Positions 18,078 to 27,171 are shown, counted from the stretch's first letter. The stretch: DNA of 64,000 bases from Mycolicibacterium aromaticivorans JS19b1 = JCM 16368 (GCF_000559085.1 NZ_JALN02000002.1:310001-374000), one strand, 5' to 3'. Numbers and translations are program-made. Notes: generated by a model not told the origin, from the letters alone.

Positions 18078-18242
18078 TGACCCGGGTCCCAACGGTCTGC
18101 CCCGCGCGCTTCGCACGCTTGCCACTGGCTCGAATGGGTTACGCATCAGGCTATTTCACCGAGCCACCCGAACTGGATGTCAGTTGTAGAGTGCGTCATG
18201 CCCGCTGGACTATCCCGCACCGGCTTGCGCGGACGAGCGTCG

Positions 18243-18608
18243 TCAGGCATCCGGTGGCGGCGGCGCGATGTAGCGCTCACCGGTGATGTCAGGGTCGAAC
18301 CGGGGATCGGTGGGAACCAGGTAGGTCACGAACAAGCCGTGCATGTGCTCGGTGAGCTGCTTGCGGGTTTCACGCAGCACCGCGGTGATGAGTTCTTCGA
18401 GCTCGACGTTGGTGTAGGTGCTCATCGCTTCGGGCGCGATGTCGAGGTCGACGAGGTCGCCGTTGCTGTCGAAGCGGGCTCGCACGTCATCGTGCAGCCA
18501 CGGGATGTTGATCCCCTCCGCGGCGTCGAGGAATGCCTTGTTGCGGGCGCGCATGTGCGCCAGGGCGGCCTCGGCCTGGGCGACGTACTGATCGTCGGTC
18601 AGCGTCAT
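18243..18608 (-). CDS. YbaB/EspL-like protein
   Basis: The 121-residue product has an N-terminal helix, a short sheet (ARFDSNGDLVDLDIAPEAM) and a second helix (ELEELITAVLRETRKQL). This is the YbaB/EbfC fold also seen in EspL of ESX-1. Its ATG overlaps the stop of the upstream EspB-like gene (ATGA), so it is coupled to that substrate. EspL-type proteins stabilise Esp substrates in the cytosol; a chaperone-like role is inferred. Confidence 0.72.
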   Translation of the reverse strand: MTLTDDQYVAQAEAALAHMRARNKAFLDAAEGINIPWLHDDVRARFDSNGDLVDLDIAPEAMSTYTNVELEELITAVLRETRKQLTEHMHGLFVTYLVPTDPRFDPDITGERYIAPPPPDA

Positions 18609-20236
18609 GTCTGCTTATCTCTTCTCTCAGAACGGGATTCGCGCGCTTCAACCCTGCCTTTGACCGGTTCGGCATTTGGTGGGGTCGTCAGACGCAGCCG
18701 CTTCTCGTCATAGAGCCGCTTGTCATCCTCGCTGCCCCCACCGCCGCGGCCGGGCCCACCCATCATCGGCGGCATCATGCCACCCATCGGTGCGCCCATC
18801 CCCGCACTGCCGCCGGTGCTGCTCACTGTCGGGGCGCCCGTTCCCACGGTGGGCGCCGGGGCCACTGCTGGCGCGGCAGCTGCTGACGCCGGCGCGGCCG
18901 CAAGGCCCCCGTCACCGGCCGACGCGGGCTCTGTATCCCCAGGCTCGGAGCCACCGCCGCCGCCATCGCCCAGCCCGGGATCGCCGGGACCACCGCCCTC
19001 CCCTAACGACGGGTCAGACCCACCAGGTTGGCCGCCAGCGAGTCCTTGCAGCGCCGAGGCGCCCCCCTGGGCCAGGCCGCCGACGAGCTGGGAACCGGTC
19101 TGCTGAACTTTGTCCGCAACGCCACTGAGCGCCCCGAGCAGTCCGCCGGCCGCGCCGGCCACCACGCCGAGCACCGTCGGCAACAGCGTCTGCATCAGCT
19201 GCGCGCCGCCGCCGGTGGGGTCACCCAAGGCGTTGCCGGCCGGACCCGTGCCGTCCGCAGCATCACCGGTAGCGGGCAGCGACCCGTCCTCGGTCCCCGG
19301 CGTCGCACCTGGTTGCCCCTGCCCCGGCACCCCAGCTGCTGTAGTGGCTGCGACGCTCGGCTCCAGGGGCTTGGCTTGCAGTTGCCCACCTGCGGTGTAG
19401 GTGCTGTAGCTGCTGACCGCTTGTTGGTGGGCCGCAGCCAAGTCGGTCTGCAGCTTGGTGACCGTGGCGGTGTAGCGGCCTCCACTGTTGGCGTTGGCCG
19501 CTGCCGCCGCCCGTAGACGCTGCTCCAGTTCGGTGAAGTGTTGCGGGGTGGGGATGTTGGCGCGGGCCTGTCGAAAGTTGTTGGCCTGCCCGGTCGCATC
19601 GCGTGACAGTGTGCGCGATTGATCGGCGTGGCGGGTGTAGGCCGACTCCAGCGCGGCCAGGTGTGTGCTGGCTTGGTCGGCGGCCGCGGAGTCCCAGTTT
19701 TGCTCGCTGGTCCATCTTGCCGAGCGCACCGACTGTGCGGCCGAATCCAGTTGAGAAGCATGAGCGTTCAACGCCTGCGCGGCGGTCTCCAGAGCTTCGG
19801 GCCCCGGCCCGCCGTGCATGAGTGCGGCGATGTCCTTGCCGGACGTTGGCTGCACACCCGGTGTCGGTATCGGGGGCGCTACGAGCGGTGGAACGGCGAT
19901 GGATGGGGTAGCACCGACTGGGACGGAAGGAGCGCGGCCCCGGGAGCCGGCGGCAAGGGTCGCGGCGTTGGCCTTTTCCTGGTCTTCGTAGGTGGTGGCG
20001 CTGCTGGTCATCAGTGAGCTGGCCTGGGCGGTTTTGTGATTGACCGCCACGGTGGCGTTGACCAGCTCACTGATCGACGCCGATAGCGCGTAGGCGATCT
20101 TCACCGAGGTCGAGTCTGCCGCGCAGGGCGTAACTGCCGGCGCTGGTGCCGCCGCCTCGGAGCTGGCCCCCGACAGGCCAGCCCCGGCGGCGCGCACACC
20201 GTCGGGGTCGATGAAGAGATTTGCGCTACTGGCCAT
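18605..20236 (-). CDS. EspB-like type VII secreted protein with long Gly/Ala tail
   Basis: The 543-residue product has an N-terminal PE-like hairpin ending in the YxxxE signal (YEDQEKANAATL). A Pro hinge follows, then a PPE/EspB-like helical domain (GKDIAALMHGGPGP, a WTSEQNWDSAAADQAS turn, and ARANIPTPQHFTELEQRL). Residues 340-515 are a low-complexity Gly/Pro/Ala tail with one weakly hydrophobic stretch (LLPTVLGVVAGAAGGLLGAL). The C-terminal 35 residues are charged. It shares its helical domains with the 14399-15745 product. Confidence 0.8.
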   Translation of the reverse strand: MASSANLFIDPDGVRAAGAGLSGASSEAAAPAPAVTPCAADSTSVKIAYALSASISELVNATVAVNHKTAQASSLMTSSATTYEDQEKANAATLAAGSRGRAPSVPVGATPSIAVPPLVAPPIPTPGVQPTSGKDIAALMHGGPGPEALETAAQALNAHASQLDSAAQSVRSARWTSEQNWDSAAADQASTHLAALESAYTRHADQSRTLSRDATGQANNFRQARANIPTPQHFTELEQRLRAAAAANANSGGRYTATVTKLQTDLAAAHQQAVSSYSTYTAGGQLQAKPLEPSVAATTAAGVPGQGQPGATPGTEDGSLPATGDAADGTGPAGNALGDPTGGGAQLMQTLLPTVLGVVAGAAGGLLGALSGVADKVQQTGSQLVGGLAQGGASALQGLAGGQPGGSDPSLGEGGGPGDPGLGDGGGGGSEPGDTEPASAGDGGLAAAPASAAAAPAVAPAPTVGTGAPTVSSTGGSAGMGAPMGGMMPPMMGGPGRGGGGSEDDKRLYDEKRLRLTTPPNAEPVKGRVEARESRSERRDKQT

Positions 20237-20250
20237 GAAGCAACCTTGAT

Positions 20251-20556
20251 CTACGTCCGCAGCGTCTGCTGGTTCTCGTGCTCTTGATCGGCGTAGGTCT
20301 GCAGATTGCGGCGGATATGGTTGGCCACGGCCTGAGCGTTGGCGGCCAGGCGCTGTCCTAGGTCGTGACGAGCGGCCAAGGCGTCGGCGTAGGCCTGCCC
20401 GACCGTCGATGAGCCGATCTTGCCGAAGGCATGCCGGGCGGACTCGAGGGTGTCCGGGTCGGTGGCCATGCGTCGAGCTGCCTCCGCGCTCTCGTTATCC
20501 CACCAGGAGGCGTGGTCCTCCCAGGCGTCGAAATCCACCCTCAACTGGTTGGCCAT
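20251..20556 (-). CDS. EspC/ESX-1-associated small secreted protein
   Basis: The 101-residue helical protein ends in TYADQEHENQQTLRT, which contains YxxxE (YADQE). A WWDNESAEAARR segment near residue 20 takes the place of the WxG turn. This is the EspC-type architecture. It lies 14 bp upstream of the EspB-like gene on the same strand, so the two are a likely co-secreted pair. Confidence 0.78.
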   Translation of the reverse strand: MANQLRVDFDAWEDHASWWDNESAEAARRMATDPDTLESARHAFGKIGSSTVGQAYADALAARHDLGQRLAANAQAVANHIRRNLQTYADQEHENQQTLRT

Positions 20557-20624
20557 GGTCTCGTCCTTTCGGTCATTGGGTCGTTTTCCCAGCGTAACCT
20601 CGGTGCTCGGGGGTTAGCGCGGCC

Positions 20625-20930
20625 TCAAAAATCCACATATCGGGCGCGGTAGGCGGCGATCTCGGACTCACTGGGATAGGTGTCGTCCGGTGGCATATCG
20701 GCGCCGAGTTCGTTCATACGTTGGCGCTGGGCGAAGCGGGCCCGCATCAGCGCCAGCCGGTGCAGGTGCATCAGACGCTCCGACAGGGTGTCTGCCGACC
20801 AGGTGGCGTTGACCTCCGGCTCGAGCTGCACCCGCACCACACCACCGGTGCCGTCCAGCTCAACCAGCAGCGCCCCGGTGCGCGATGTCTCGACGTAGGT
20901 ACGTTCCTGCGTCTCGGCTTCTGACTGCAT
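20625..20930 (-). CDS. EspD/EspH-like (DUF2694-type) small protein
   Basis: The 101-residue product has an N-terminal strand region (TGALLVELDGTGGVVRVQLEP) and a helix (ADTLSERLMHLHRLALMRARF). This arrangement recalls the EspD/EspH group of ESX-1-associated proteins. It also has a C-terminal YRARY motif. It sits between the EspC-like and the 524-residue gene in one operon. EspD-type proteins support the stability of co-secreted Esp proteins; that role is inferred here. Confidence 0.6.
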   Translation of the reverse strand: MQSEAETQERTYVETSRTGALLVELDGTGGVVRVQLEPEVNATWSADTLSERLMHLHRLALMRARFAQRQRMNELGADMPPDDTYPSESEIAAYRARYVDF

Positions 20931-20943
20931 CCTGCGGACTCCC

Positions 20944-22518
20944 CTATGCCGTGGGGTTACCGGTCGGCGGCGCCGTGGTAACCGAAGCTGATGCCGGTGT
21001 GCCGGTTGCTGGCGCCGGCACCGTCACCTGCGTCCCGCCCCCAGCTGCCGGCGGTCCGGTCCAGCCTAAGAAGTCCGACGAGCTGGGCAGCGCCGAGACG
21101 GGTTTGAGCTGGCCATCTAGCCAGATTTTGCCATTGCCCATGTACATCACCGCGGATTTGGCCTCGAACTGGGCATAGTCGCCGGGTCGCAGACTGTTGC
21201 GGTCGACCGGATTCATCACCGGTGAGCCCGCCGGCGGGATCTGATCGCCATAGGCAGCGCTCACCGATGAACCGTTGAGAACGGCCTTCATTGCGCCCGC
21301 GCGCTGCGCGTCGGTGGCTGTCACCGAGGTTCCATCGGGCAAAGACACGGTGCGCTGCGGATCGGCCGCCGGTGCCGCCGCCGGTGCGGCCGCCGCCGGG
21401 GTATTGGCCGCCGGCTGCACCGTGTTCGGGTCAGCGGGGCCCTTGGCGTCCTGCGTGCCCTTATCGGCCGGTGGGTCATCAGTTTTTCCCTGGTCGTCTT
21501 TGAAGGCGTCTTCAGGTTTGTCAGCTTTTCCGTCACCCTTGGTGTCGGAGAACTTATCGTCCGTGCTGGCCGGGTCCTGACCGTTCTTATCGGAAAACTG
21601 TGAGGCCAACCCCGGAAGGGTCGAGCCCAGACCGCCCAGAGCGGGCCCCAACGCATCCAGCGGAGAGCCCCCACCGCCGCCCAGCCCGCCGAGCATGCCC
21701 GGCAACGCCGAACCGAGCCCGGCCAGCGAGGACATCGGGTCCATGCCCATGCCCCCCATACCCATCGGGCCCATGCCCGCCAGCGGATCGGTTAGCGGGT
21801 CAGCGCCGGCCCCGGCGTCTGCTGGAGGCGCACCCGCTCCGGCCCCAGCATCAGCAGGTGGAGCGGCATCCCCGCCCCCGCCACCACCCGAGGAGTCGCC
21901 ACCGGACCCGCCCTCACCGCCAGCCGACCCCTTGTCTTCTCCCTCACCGGACTTCGGCCCATTGGTCCGGTACTCCTGGCCCAGCGCATCCATGATCGCG
22001 GCCTGGGTCTTTGCGTCGACCTGCGAATCACTGAGCAACTTTTGGATCTCACCGAACTTCTGATCCATGTACTTCTGGAACGCCATCACCGAGGCCGGGT
22101 CACCCATCTCCGGGGCGATCTGCTTGGACTTGGCCTGGATGTCGGCCAGGATCGCAGTGACCTTGTCACGCGCCTGCTGATTGGACTCGAAAATCTGCTT
22201 GAGCAGCGTAGCCAGCTTGTCATCGGTCAGGGCTGCGCCGTCGACATGCTTGTTGTACTGATCGCCGGCATTGGTCGCGCCATCGTTCAATCCGCCCGCC
22301 TGGTCAGCCGGCGGAGCCGGGGCCGGCGGGGGTGCGGCCGGTGGCCCGCCGGGTCCGTAGAGCGCAGTGTTGGTGCGCTGCAACGGAGTTTGTGACGGCG
22401 GGTGATCGTCATCGCCGAACACGCGACCCACCGCGGTCACGACTTTCACCGCGTTCACGACCGCCGGTTCGAGCACGTCCTCCACAATGTTGGGAAGACT
22501 CGGAAGGCCAAAGGTCAC
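20944..22518 (-). CDS. EspA/EspE-like secretion-associated protein
   Basis: The 524-residue product has a short N-terminal amphipathic region and a Pro-rich stretch. A helical domain at about residues 75-180 follows (ALTDDKLATLLKQIFESNQQ, then QKYMDQKFGEIQKLLSD). A Gly/Pro/Asp-rich linker leads to a small C-terminal domain (NPVDRNSLRPGDYAQFEAKS, MYMGNGKIWLDGQL). The helical part resembles the DUF4226-type domain of mycobacterial T7SS-linked proteins; this is from memory. The gene heads the operon running down to 18243. Confidence 0.65.
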   Translation of the reverse strand: MTFGLPSLPNIVEDVLEPAVVNAVKVVTAVGRVFGDDDHPPSQTPLQRTNTALYGPGGPPAAPPPAPAPPADQAGGLNDGATNAGDQYNKHVDGAALTDDKLATLLKQIFESNQQARDKVTAILADIQAKSKQIAPEMGDPASVMAFQKYMDQKFGEIQKLLSDSQVDAKTQAAIMDALGQEYRTNGPKSGEGEDKGSAGGEGGSGGDSSGGGGGGDAAPPADAGAGAGAPPADAGAGADPLTDPLAGMGPMGMGGMGMDPMSSLAGLGSALPGMLGGLGGGGGSPLDALGPALGGLGSTLPGLASQFSDKNGQDPASTDDKFSDTKGDGKADKPEDAFKDDQGKTDDPPADKGTQDAKGPADPNTVQPAANTPAAAAPAAAPAADPQRTVSLPDGTSVTATDAQRAGAMKAVLNGSSVSAAYGDQIPPAGSPVMNPVDRNSLRPGDYAQFEAKSAVMYMGNGKIWLDGQLKPVSALPSSSDFLGWTGPPAAGGGTQVTVPAPATGTPASASVTTAPPTGNPTA

Positions 22519-22555
22519 GAGCGGACGTCCTCTCTGTTCACCACGTCGCTGCTGT

Positions 22556-23425
22556 CTATGACGCTAAGCCCGGCTGACCCTCGATAGCTACGGGCATAGG
22601 AACTAATTCAGGACGTTCCCGCACCACCTCAGTGGCGGTCTGGCGGATCCGGGCGATGACATCGTGGTGACCCACGCCCACCTCCTCCCCAATGGCACGC
22701 AGCGACATCTGCGGGCGCACCTCGAACAGCCGCCACAGCGCCTGGCTCAGCGTGGTTTCGGAGTGATTGGTCAACCGGCCGCGGGTGTGGATCTCACGGG
22801 CCAACTGCAGCCACCGCTGGCCGCGGTCATGATCGGCCGGCACTGGCACCTCAACGGTGCGACGCGGCTGTGAGGAGGCCATTTCACGGGAAGGGTTGAA
22901 GCGCCACAATATTTGGACCGCGTGCGTGCTCCCCAAAATCCCGGCCGGTGGCACACATGCCACGGCGAACGCCAGCGCGGTCGGCAGCGGCGCTGTGGCC
23001 GGCAAGATGGCGTGCAAGGCGTTGCCGCCGACGCTGACCAGCGCTCCCCCGCCGAGCATGGCCCAGAAGAACTGCCTGTTCTTGCGCTGATCCGGGTACG
23101 CGGCGGTGGCCAGGATGCCCATCGTCGCCAAAACAATTGCGCCATCGACGATTCCGGGCCACAAGTACGGAAGCCATCCCGTCCAGCTGCCCGTTCGGCG
23201 CGCCAAATCACTCAAGGCGGCGAAGGACAGGATGAAGCTGGAGATGGCGATAGCCGCGGTGATGGCCACTGCGACTGCCCTACTCACCCGGACGAGCGGA
23301 GGAACCTCGCCGCGAGCGCTGTCATCGACCTCCGGTTCAAGCCAGGCCATTACGTCGCTCGGCACAGGGTTGAGGCCAGGGTGTTCCCCGTCGATGAACG
23401 GTGCCATGTTGTCCACTGCGGTCAT
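22556..23425 (-). CDS. DUF2637 membrane protein
   Basis: The 289-residue product has four membrane helices in residues 50-165 (VAVAITAAIAISSFILSFAA, LWPGIVDGAIVLATMGIL, and two more). This is the DUF2637 pattern common on actinobacterial conjugative plasmids. The cytoplasmic C-terminal third looks like a winged-helix/HTH (LTNHSETTLSQALWRLFEVR, MSLRAIGEEVGVGHHDVIAR). It precedes the type VII operon on the same strand. A role in plasmid maintenance or transfer is inferred. Confidence 0.82.
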   Translation of the reverse strand: MTAVDNMAPFIDGEHPGLNPVPSDVMAWLEPEVDDSARGEVPPLVRVSRAVAVAITAAIAISSFILSFAALSDLARRTGSWTGWLPYLWPGIVDGAIVLATMGILATAAYPDQRKNRQFFWAMLGGGALVSVGGNALHAILPATAPLPTALAFAVACVPPAGILGSTHAVQILWRFNPSREMASSQPRRTVEVPVPADHDRGQRWLQLAREIHTRGRLTNHSETTLSQALWRLFEVRPQMSLRAIGEEVGVGHHDVIARIRQTATEVVRERPELVPMPVAIEGQPGLAS

Positions 23426-24109
23426 GCCTCGCTGCTTTCAGGAAGGTGCGCCCAGTAACAGAAGTCGCATTGGGTGAGTGAGCCGAAGCCTGCCGATGCC
23501 TCTAGTGGAGTCGCCGGCGGGCGCGGGCTGATTTCCATCCAACATCGCCGAGCGGCGCAATAGCGACGCGCCAAGAATTCCGGTGGGTGCTGTCTGAGCC
23601 CGCCCGGCGAGGTTGTGTTCGGCCGCCAAGGTTGAGTTCTAGGGGCGGCGCGTCGCCACGGCAGATCATGACAACCTGATTGCGCTGCGGCTGGAGGCAC
23701 TGTTGCCAAATATCTGGGTGTGACCAGGCGTGTCTGGTCGGTTAATCCGACCACTTCATGACAAACTCGGCTGCAACACGAGAACCAGGAGGCACATTTA
23801 CCCCGTTGCAACATACCCTGCGTGGCTACGTCAGGCAGGAGCAAGTGGTCCCTGAAAGACGAAAGCCCCGCCGTAGCGGGGATTTCGCAGATCCGAACCG
23901 AAGCGCCAACTTCGGTTCACAAGCGACCACCACAACCGAATTCTCCGAGACCGATTTTGGCGCCAGCAACTCGCCTGCGTAGGCAAAGTAGCTGGCTCCA
24001 GGATAAGGGACACCCTTGTGAGCCGCAATAGCGCAGTGCAACCTGCGCCCGTACAAGGCTGGCGTCACCCCAAAAGCATTGCCCGCCAAGCTGCTCGGGC
24101 AGGCCGACC
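23426..24109. other. gene-poor leader upstream of rep with two hairpins
   Basis: I see no convincing gene here. The region separates the divergent DUF2637 and Rep genes. Its notable content is two strong tandem hairpins at 23862-23918, listed separately. It is a candidate replication control or origin region. Confidence 0.5.
23862..23918. terminator. two tandem hairpins upstream of rep
   Basis: The first hairpin pairs GAAAGCCCCGC with GCGGGGATTTC around a CGTA loop (about 23862-23886). The second pairs GAACCGAAG with CTTCGGTTC around CGCCAA (23895-23918), with a perfect 9-bp stem. They lie about 190 bp before the Rep start. They could end a short transcript, form an antisense control RNA, or belong to the origin. 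Confidence 0.6.
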
Positions 24110-26062
24110 GTGACAGCGGCAGCCCACGGCGAGGCGCCCAAACCGTCGACCGCCCCGTCACCGCAATTGGTGTGGAAACGCCTTGCGCCACTGGTCGCCG
24201 CTCCCGGCCGATCACGGATGAGGCTGTGCAGCAGCGTGACTGGGAAGTTCAGCGACACCTCCAAGCGCACCGACCGGCTCCCTACACGCCCAGCCGCGGT
24301 GTACCTCTACAGTCACCGCCGCACCCACATGCTCTGGCTCGACTTCGACGCAAAGCGCCATGGACGCGCTGCCGTGGACGCTGACATGGCCGCTGCAACC
24401 TCATGGTTGACCCAATGTGGTGGCGAGGTGATCGCAGACCGTTCCACCAGCGGGGGCGGTCACCTGCTGTGTCCACTCGCTATTGGGACCTCAGCGTCAC
24501 ATGACGAAATTGTGCCTCTAGTCCGCTTGTTAGCCGCCCGGTTGCCCACGCTCGACATCACACCCAACACGAACCCCGAGACGGGGTGCATGACCCCACC
24601 AGGAAGCCCCTGCCGCGAAGGTGGCTACCGGCAGCTCGTCGGCACCCTCGATGACGCCGTTGCAACCTTGACCACGCGGTCAGAGCCAGACCTGCTCCCC
24701 CGACTCTGCATGCTGCTGGGCGTATTCAGGACCCGCGATCAGGCTCCGCGCACCGCCTCCCCCAGCCAAGCCGGCGACCGCAGCGCCTATCTCCATGGCA
24801 CCGGCGACACCCAAACCATCGCGGCCCCCTACCTTCGAAGCGACCCGCTGCCTCCCGACGTCGCCGCCTACGCCACCCATGCAGCCATCGCCGCCACACG
24901 GCCGACGTGGCAGTCCAATCACGAAGCCCGCATGTCGGTCGTCACACAGGCCGTAGCCCGCGGCCACAGCCTGGCCAGCCTGCGGGCCATGATGGCACCC
25001 GGGGGACCGTGGGAACACGGACTTGGAACTGCCTACCGGCGGTATCAACATCGGGCCGAGGACGCCCTGGCCCGAGACGTCAACAAAGCCACCAGTTGGC
25101 TCATCGACAACGTCCTAAAATCCTCTCCCCCGCGGCACAAGAGTAAGTACTCACCGGGGGGGCACAGGGGGTACCGGGGGCCGCAGCCGCTGCGGGCGTG
25201 GCTAGCAAACGCCCTCGCGTGGGCGGATGGAGAATTCGCTGGACAGCGCTACCGCTGGACCGTGCATTGTGTGCTGCAAGCGGTAGCGTTCTATGCCCTG
25301 GTGGCTGGTGAGCAGCGTTCAGGTACGTGGTTGGTCGGCGTCGGAGGCCGCACGTTATCGCTGTCCGCAGGGCTGCTGAGCGAGGACAGCATTTGGCGGG
25401 TGCTGGCGGACTTGAGGGAACGACCTGGATCGCCGCTCATGCTGGTCCGGCACCATGTCGGAACCGAACCGGACGTATACGCTCTGACCAGTCAGAACAT
25501 AGTGTCCCCGATACACAACAGGGCAGAACGGGTCAGAGTCGAACCGGTGCACGATGCCTGGGCCGTGTTGGGCCACCATCTTCGCCGGATCTACGAACTC
25601 GTCGTCCACCACGGCCTGACCGCGCGAGCGGACGTGTATGCGGCTGCAGCGCTTCCCCGGGCCACCGCTGACAGCATGATCGCCGACCTCCAGATCGCGG
25701 GCCTGATCACGACGCCAGGCAGAGGAATCGTGGGGCCTGGAAGTGCGTCACTTGATGACATCGCGGCCCGGCACCATCTACACCAGACACGTGACGAACG
25801 GCTGGCAAAGCACCGGGAGGAAAGAGCCGCCTGGCGGAGCTGGCTCGACGATCGGGAACGCCAACACGCCGTGGGTCTGCACGCAGAACCCTCGGACAGG
25901 ACGTCGGAAACACCGAACGTGCCGGCGGACGACGTCGAACATTCGGCCTGGCTGGAGGCGGTGATGGCCACTGGCCCACCAGATCACGGGACTGGAAGCG
26001 ATGAGCTTGACGCGATCGAACTCATCGCCGAACTGCTCGGCGGGCGAATCCTGGCCGCGTAG
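24110..26062 (+). CDS. plasmid replication protein with primase-like N-terminus
   Basis: The 650-residue product starts at GTG 24110. Residues 74-120 hold LWLDFDAKRHG (a DxD pair) and STSGGGHLLCPL. These match the catalytic DxD and sxH motifs of archaeo-eukaryotic primases seen in plasmid Rep proteins. A helical middle region follows. The C-terminal part contains HTH-like segments (LSAGLLSEDSIWRVLADLRE, RADVYAAAALPRATADSMIADL). The context of hairpins, RHH and HTH regulators and parA supports a replication initiator. Confidence is good for replication and lower for the exact mechanism. Confidence 0.78.
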   Translation: MTAAAHGEAPKPSTAPSPQLVWKRLAPLVAAPGRSRMRLCSSVTGKFSDTSKRTDRLPTRPAAVYLYSHRRTHMLWLDFDAKRHGRAAVDADMAAATSWLTQCGGEVIADRSTSGGGHLLCPLAIGTSASHDEIVPLVRLLAARLPTLDITPNTNPETGCMTPPGSPCREGGYRQLVGTLDDAVATLTTRSEPDLLPRLCMLLGVFRTRDQAPRTASPSQAGDRSAYLHGTGDTQTIAAPYLRSDPLPPDVAAYATHAAIAATRPTWQSNHEARMSVVTQAVARGHSLASLRAMMAPGGPWEHGLGTAYRRYQHRAEDALARDVNKATSWLIDNVLKSSPPRHKSKYSPGGHRGYRGPQPLRAWLANALAWADGEFAGQRYRWTVHCVLQAVAFYALVAGEQRSGTWLVGVGGRTLSLSAGLLSEDSIWRVLADLRERPGSPLMLVRHHVGTEPDVYALTSQNIVSPIHNRAERVRVEPVHDAWAVLGHHLRRIYELVVHHGLTARADVYAAAALPRATADSMIADLQIAGLITTPGRGIVGPGSASLDDIAARHHLHQTRDERLAKHREERAAWRSWLDDRERQHAVGLHAEPSDRTSETPNVPADDVEHSAWLEAVMATGPPDHGTGSDELDAIELIAELLGGRILAA

Positions 26063-26071
26063 CCGTGAGGC

Positions 26072-26335
26072 TTAAGATGCTCGGGCTTGCGGCGCCAACT
26101 CCTGCCGATCGGCTTCCTGGAAATAGGTGTGCGCCTGGGCGATGATGGCGTCGATCGCGGGCGCGATCATCTCGGCTATCGTCGTGCCGGTTTCGTCTGC
26201 AAACTGCCTCAACGCCCTATGGTCAGCCTCGCTGACCCGACGGGCCACCATCTTCTCCTTCGCGCGGACCTCCCGACTGCGCCAGTCGGGTCGCCGCCGA
26301 CGCGCAGTGGTGACCTTTGCCGTATTTTCCGCCAT
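26072..26335 (-). CDS. ribbon-helix-helix-like plasmid regulator
   Basis: The 87-residue basic protein has a disordered N-terminus (VTTARRRRPDWRS). A short strand (KMVARRVSEADHRAL) and two helices (DETGTTIAEMIAPAIDAIIA) follow, typical of RHH regulators such as CopG or of RHH antitoxins. No toxin is adjacent. It converges on rep and faces the operator pair at 26395 and 26480. Copy-number or partition control is likely. Confidence 0.7.
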   Translation of the reverse strand: MAENTAKVTTARRRRPDWRSREVRAKEKMVARRVSEADHRALRQFADETGTTIAEMIAPAIDAIIAQAHTYFQEADRQELAPQARAS

Positions 26336-26394
26336 ACGTCCGCTCCCCTCGCCTGCATCCTGTCGCGGCTGATCCGCACTGAATTGTCTCAGTA

Positions 26395-26496
26395 TGTCGG
26401 ATAAACCGACATTGACACTGTAGCCTCAGCCGGATCTGCATGCAGGCAGCGGAGGCGGCGTGTCCAGCGCCAAATTTGATGTTGGATAATCCGGCA
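26395..26496. promoter_or_regulatory. pair of palindromic operators
   Basis: TGTCGGATAAACCGACA at 26395-26411 and TGTTGGATAATCCGGCA at 26480-26496 are two copies of a 17-bp dyad with consensus TGTYGGATAAWCCGRCA. They are 85 bp apart, eight helical turns, in the 251-bp space between the divergent RHH gene and the HTH gene. One of these two proteins probably binds them. Confidence 0.75.
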
Positions 26497-26586
26497 AAAT
26501 GGCATTTCAGGGACTCATCCGTGTCGGCGGGCAGCGGTATAGTGAGGGCCCGCAAGACGCATCGGGCCAGGTGAGGGGGAAGCCGC

Positions 26587-27168
26587 GTGAGCTCGTCGCC
26601 CCCACCGCAGCGGGGACGGCCGACCGTCTCACTGGCGCAAGCGGCCAAACTGCTCGGAAAAGACTGGCGGACCGTCAAACGGCTGGTTGAAAACGGTGAC
26701 CTCGACGGCGGCTCAACACTCGAGGGTAAACGGCCGACCTACTACGTCTACGCCGATCAACTGCTATCGGCCGCTGCTCAGCCGGCGTCTCAGGATGCGA
26801 GCAGTCTCCTGGACACCATCGTAGGACTCCACCGAGAGCTCGAACAATCCCGTGCCGCGGAAGCGCACGCCCGCGAGGGTGAAGCACGGGCACGGGCCAC
26901 CGCCGCCGCGACAGAAGAAACCAACCGCCTTCTGCAGGCAAACCAGGCAATCCTGCTCGGCGCCGTACAGGAGTTCCAGCACGCGAGCGACGCCGCAGCT
27001 GCTCTAGTCGACGACTACCGTGCGCTTACCGACCGACACTGGTCGATGGCCGGCCAATATCGCGACGCGGCGACGGGTTTCGCGAAAGCTGCCGATAATT
27101 ACCAAGACATCCTCGGGCGACTGCTCACTCCCGACGACGCCAGCTCCCTGACCCAGCCCAACGATTAG
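26587..27168 (+). CDS. HTH DNA-binding protein with coiled coil
   Basis: The 193-residue product starts at GTG 26587. An N-terminal MerR/excisionase-type HTH (TVSLAQAAKLLGKDWRTVKR, then LVENGDLDGG) precedes a long coiled coil (SRAAEAHAREGEARARATAA and onward). The C-terminal helix is Ala/Asp-rich. This build resembles KfrA- or Alp-like plasmid proteins that bind DNA and form filaments. It is followed by a GC-rich terminator. Confidence 0.75.
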   Translation: MSSSPPPQRGRPTVSLAQAAKLLGKDWRTVKRLVENGDLDGGSTLEGKRPTYYVYADQLLSAAAQPASQDASSLLDTIVGLHRELEQSRAAEAHAREGEARARATAAATEETNRLLQANQAILLGAVQEFQHASDAAAALVDDYRALTDRHWSMAGQYRDAATGFAKAADNYQDILGRLLTPDDASSLTQPND

Positions 27169-27171
27169 GTC

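Noticed and set aside
17396..18286. Plus-strand frame of 296 codons overlapping whiB
   Set aside because: Its beginning is inside whiB in a different frame and the product is Arg/Pro-rich without structure.
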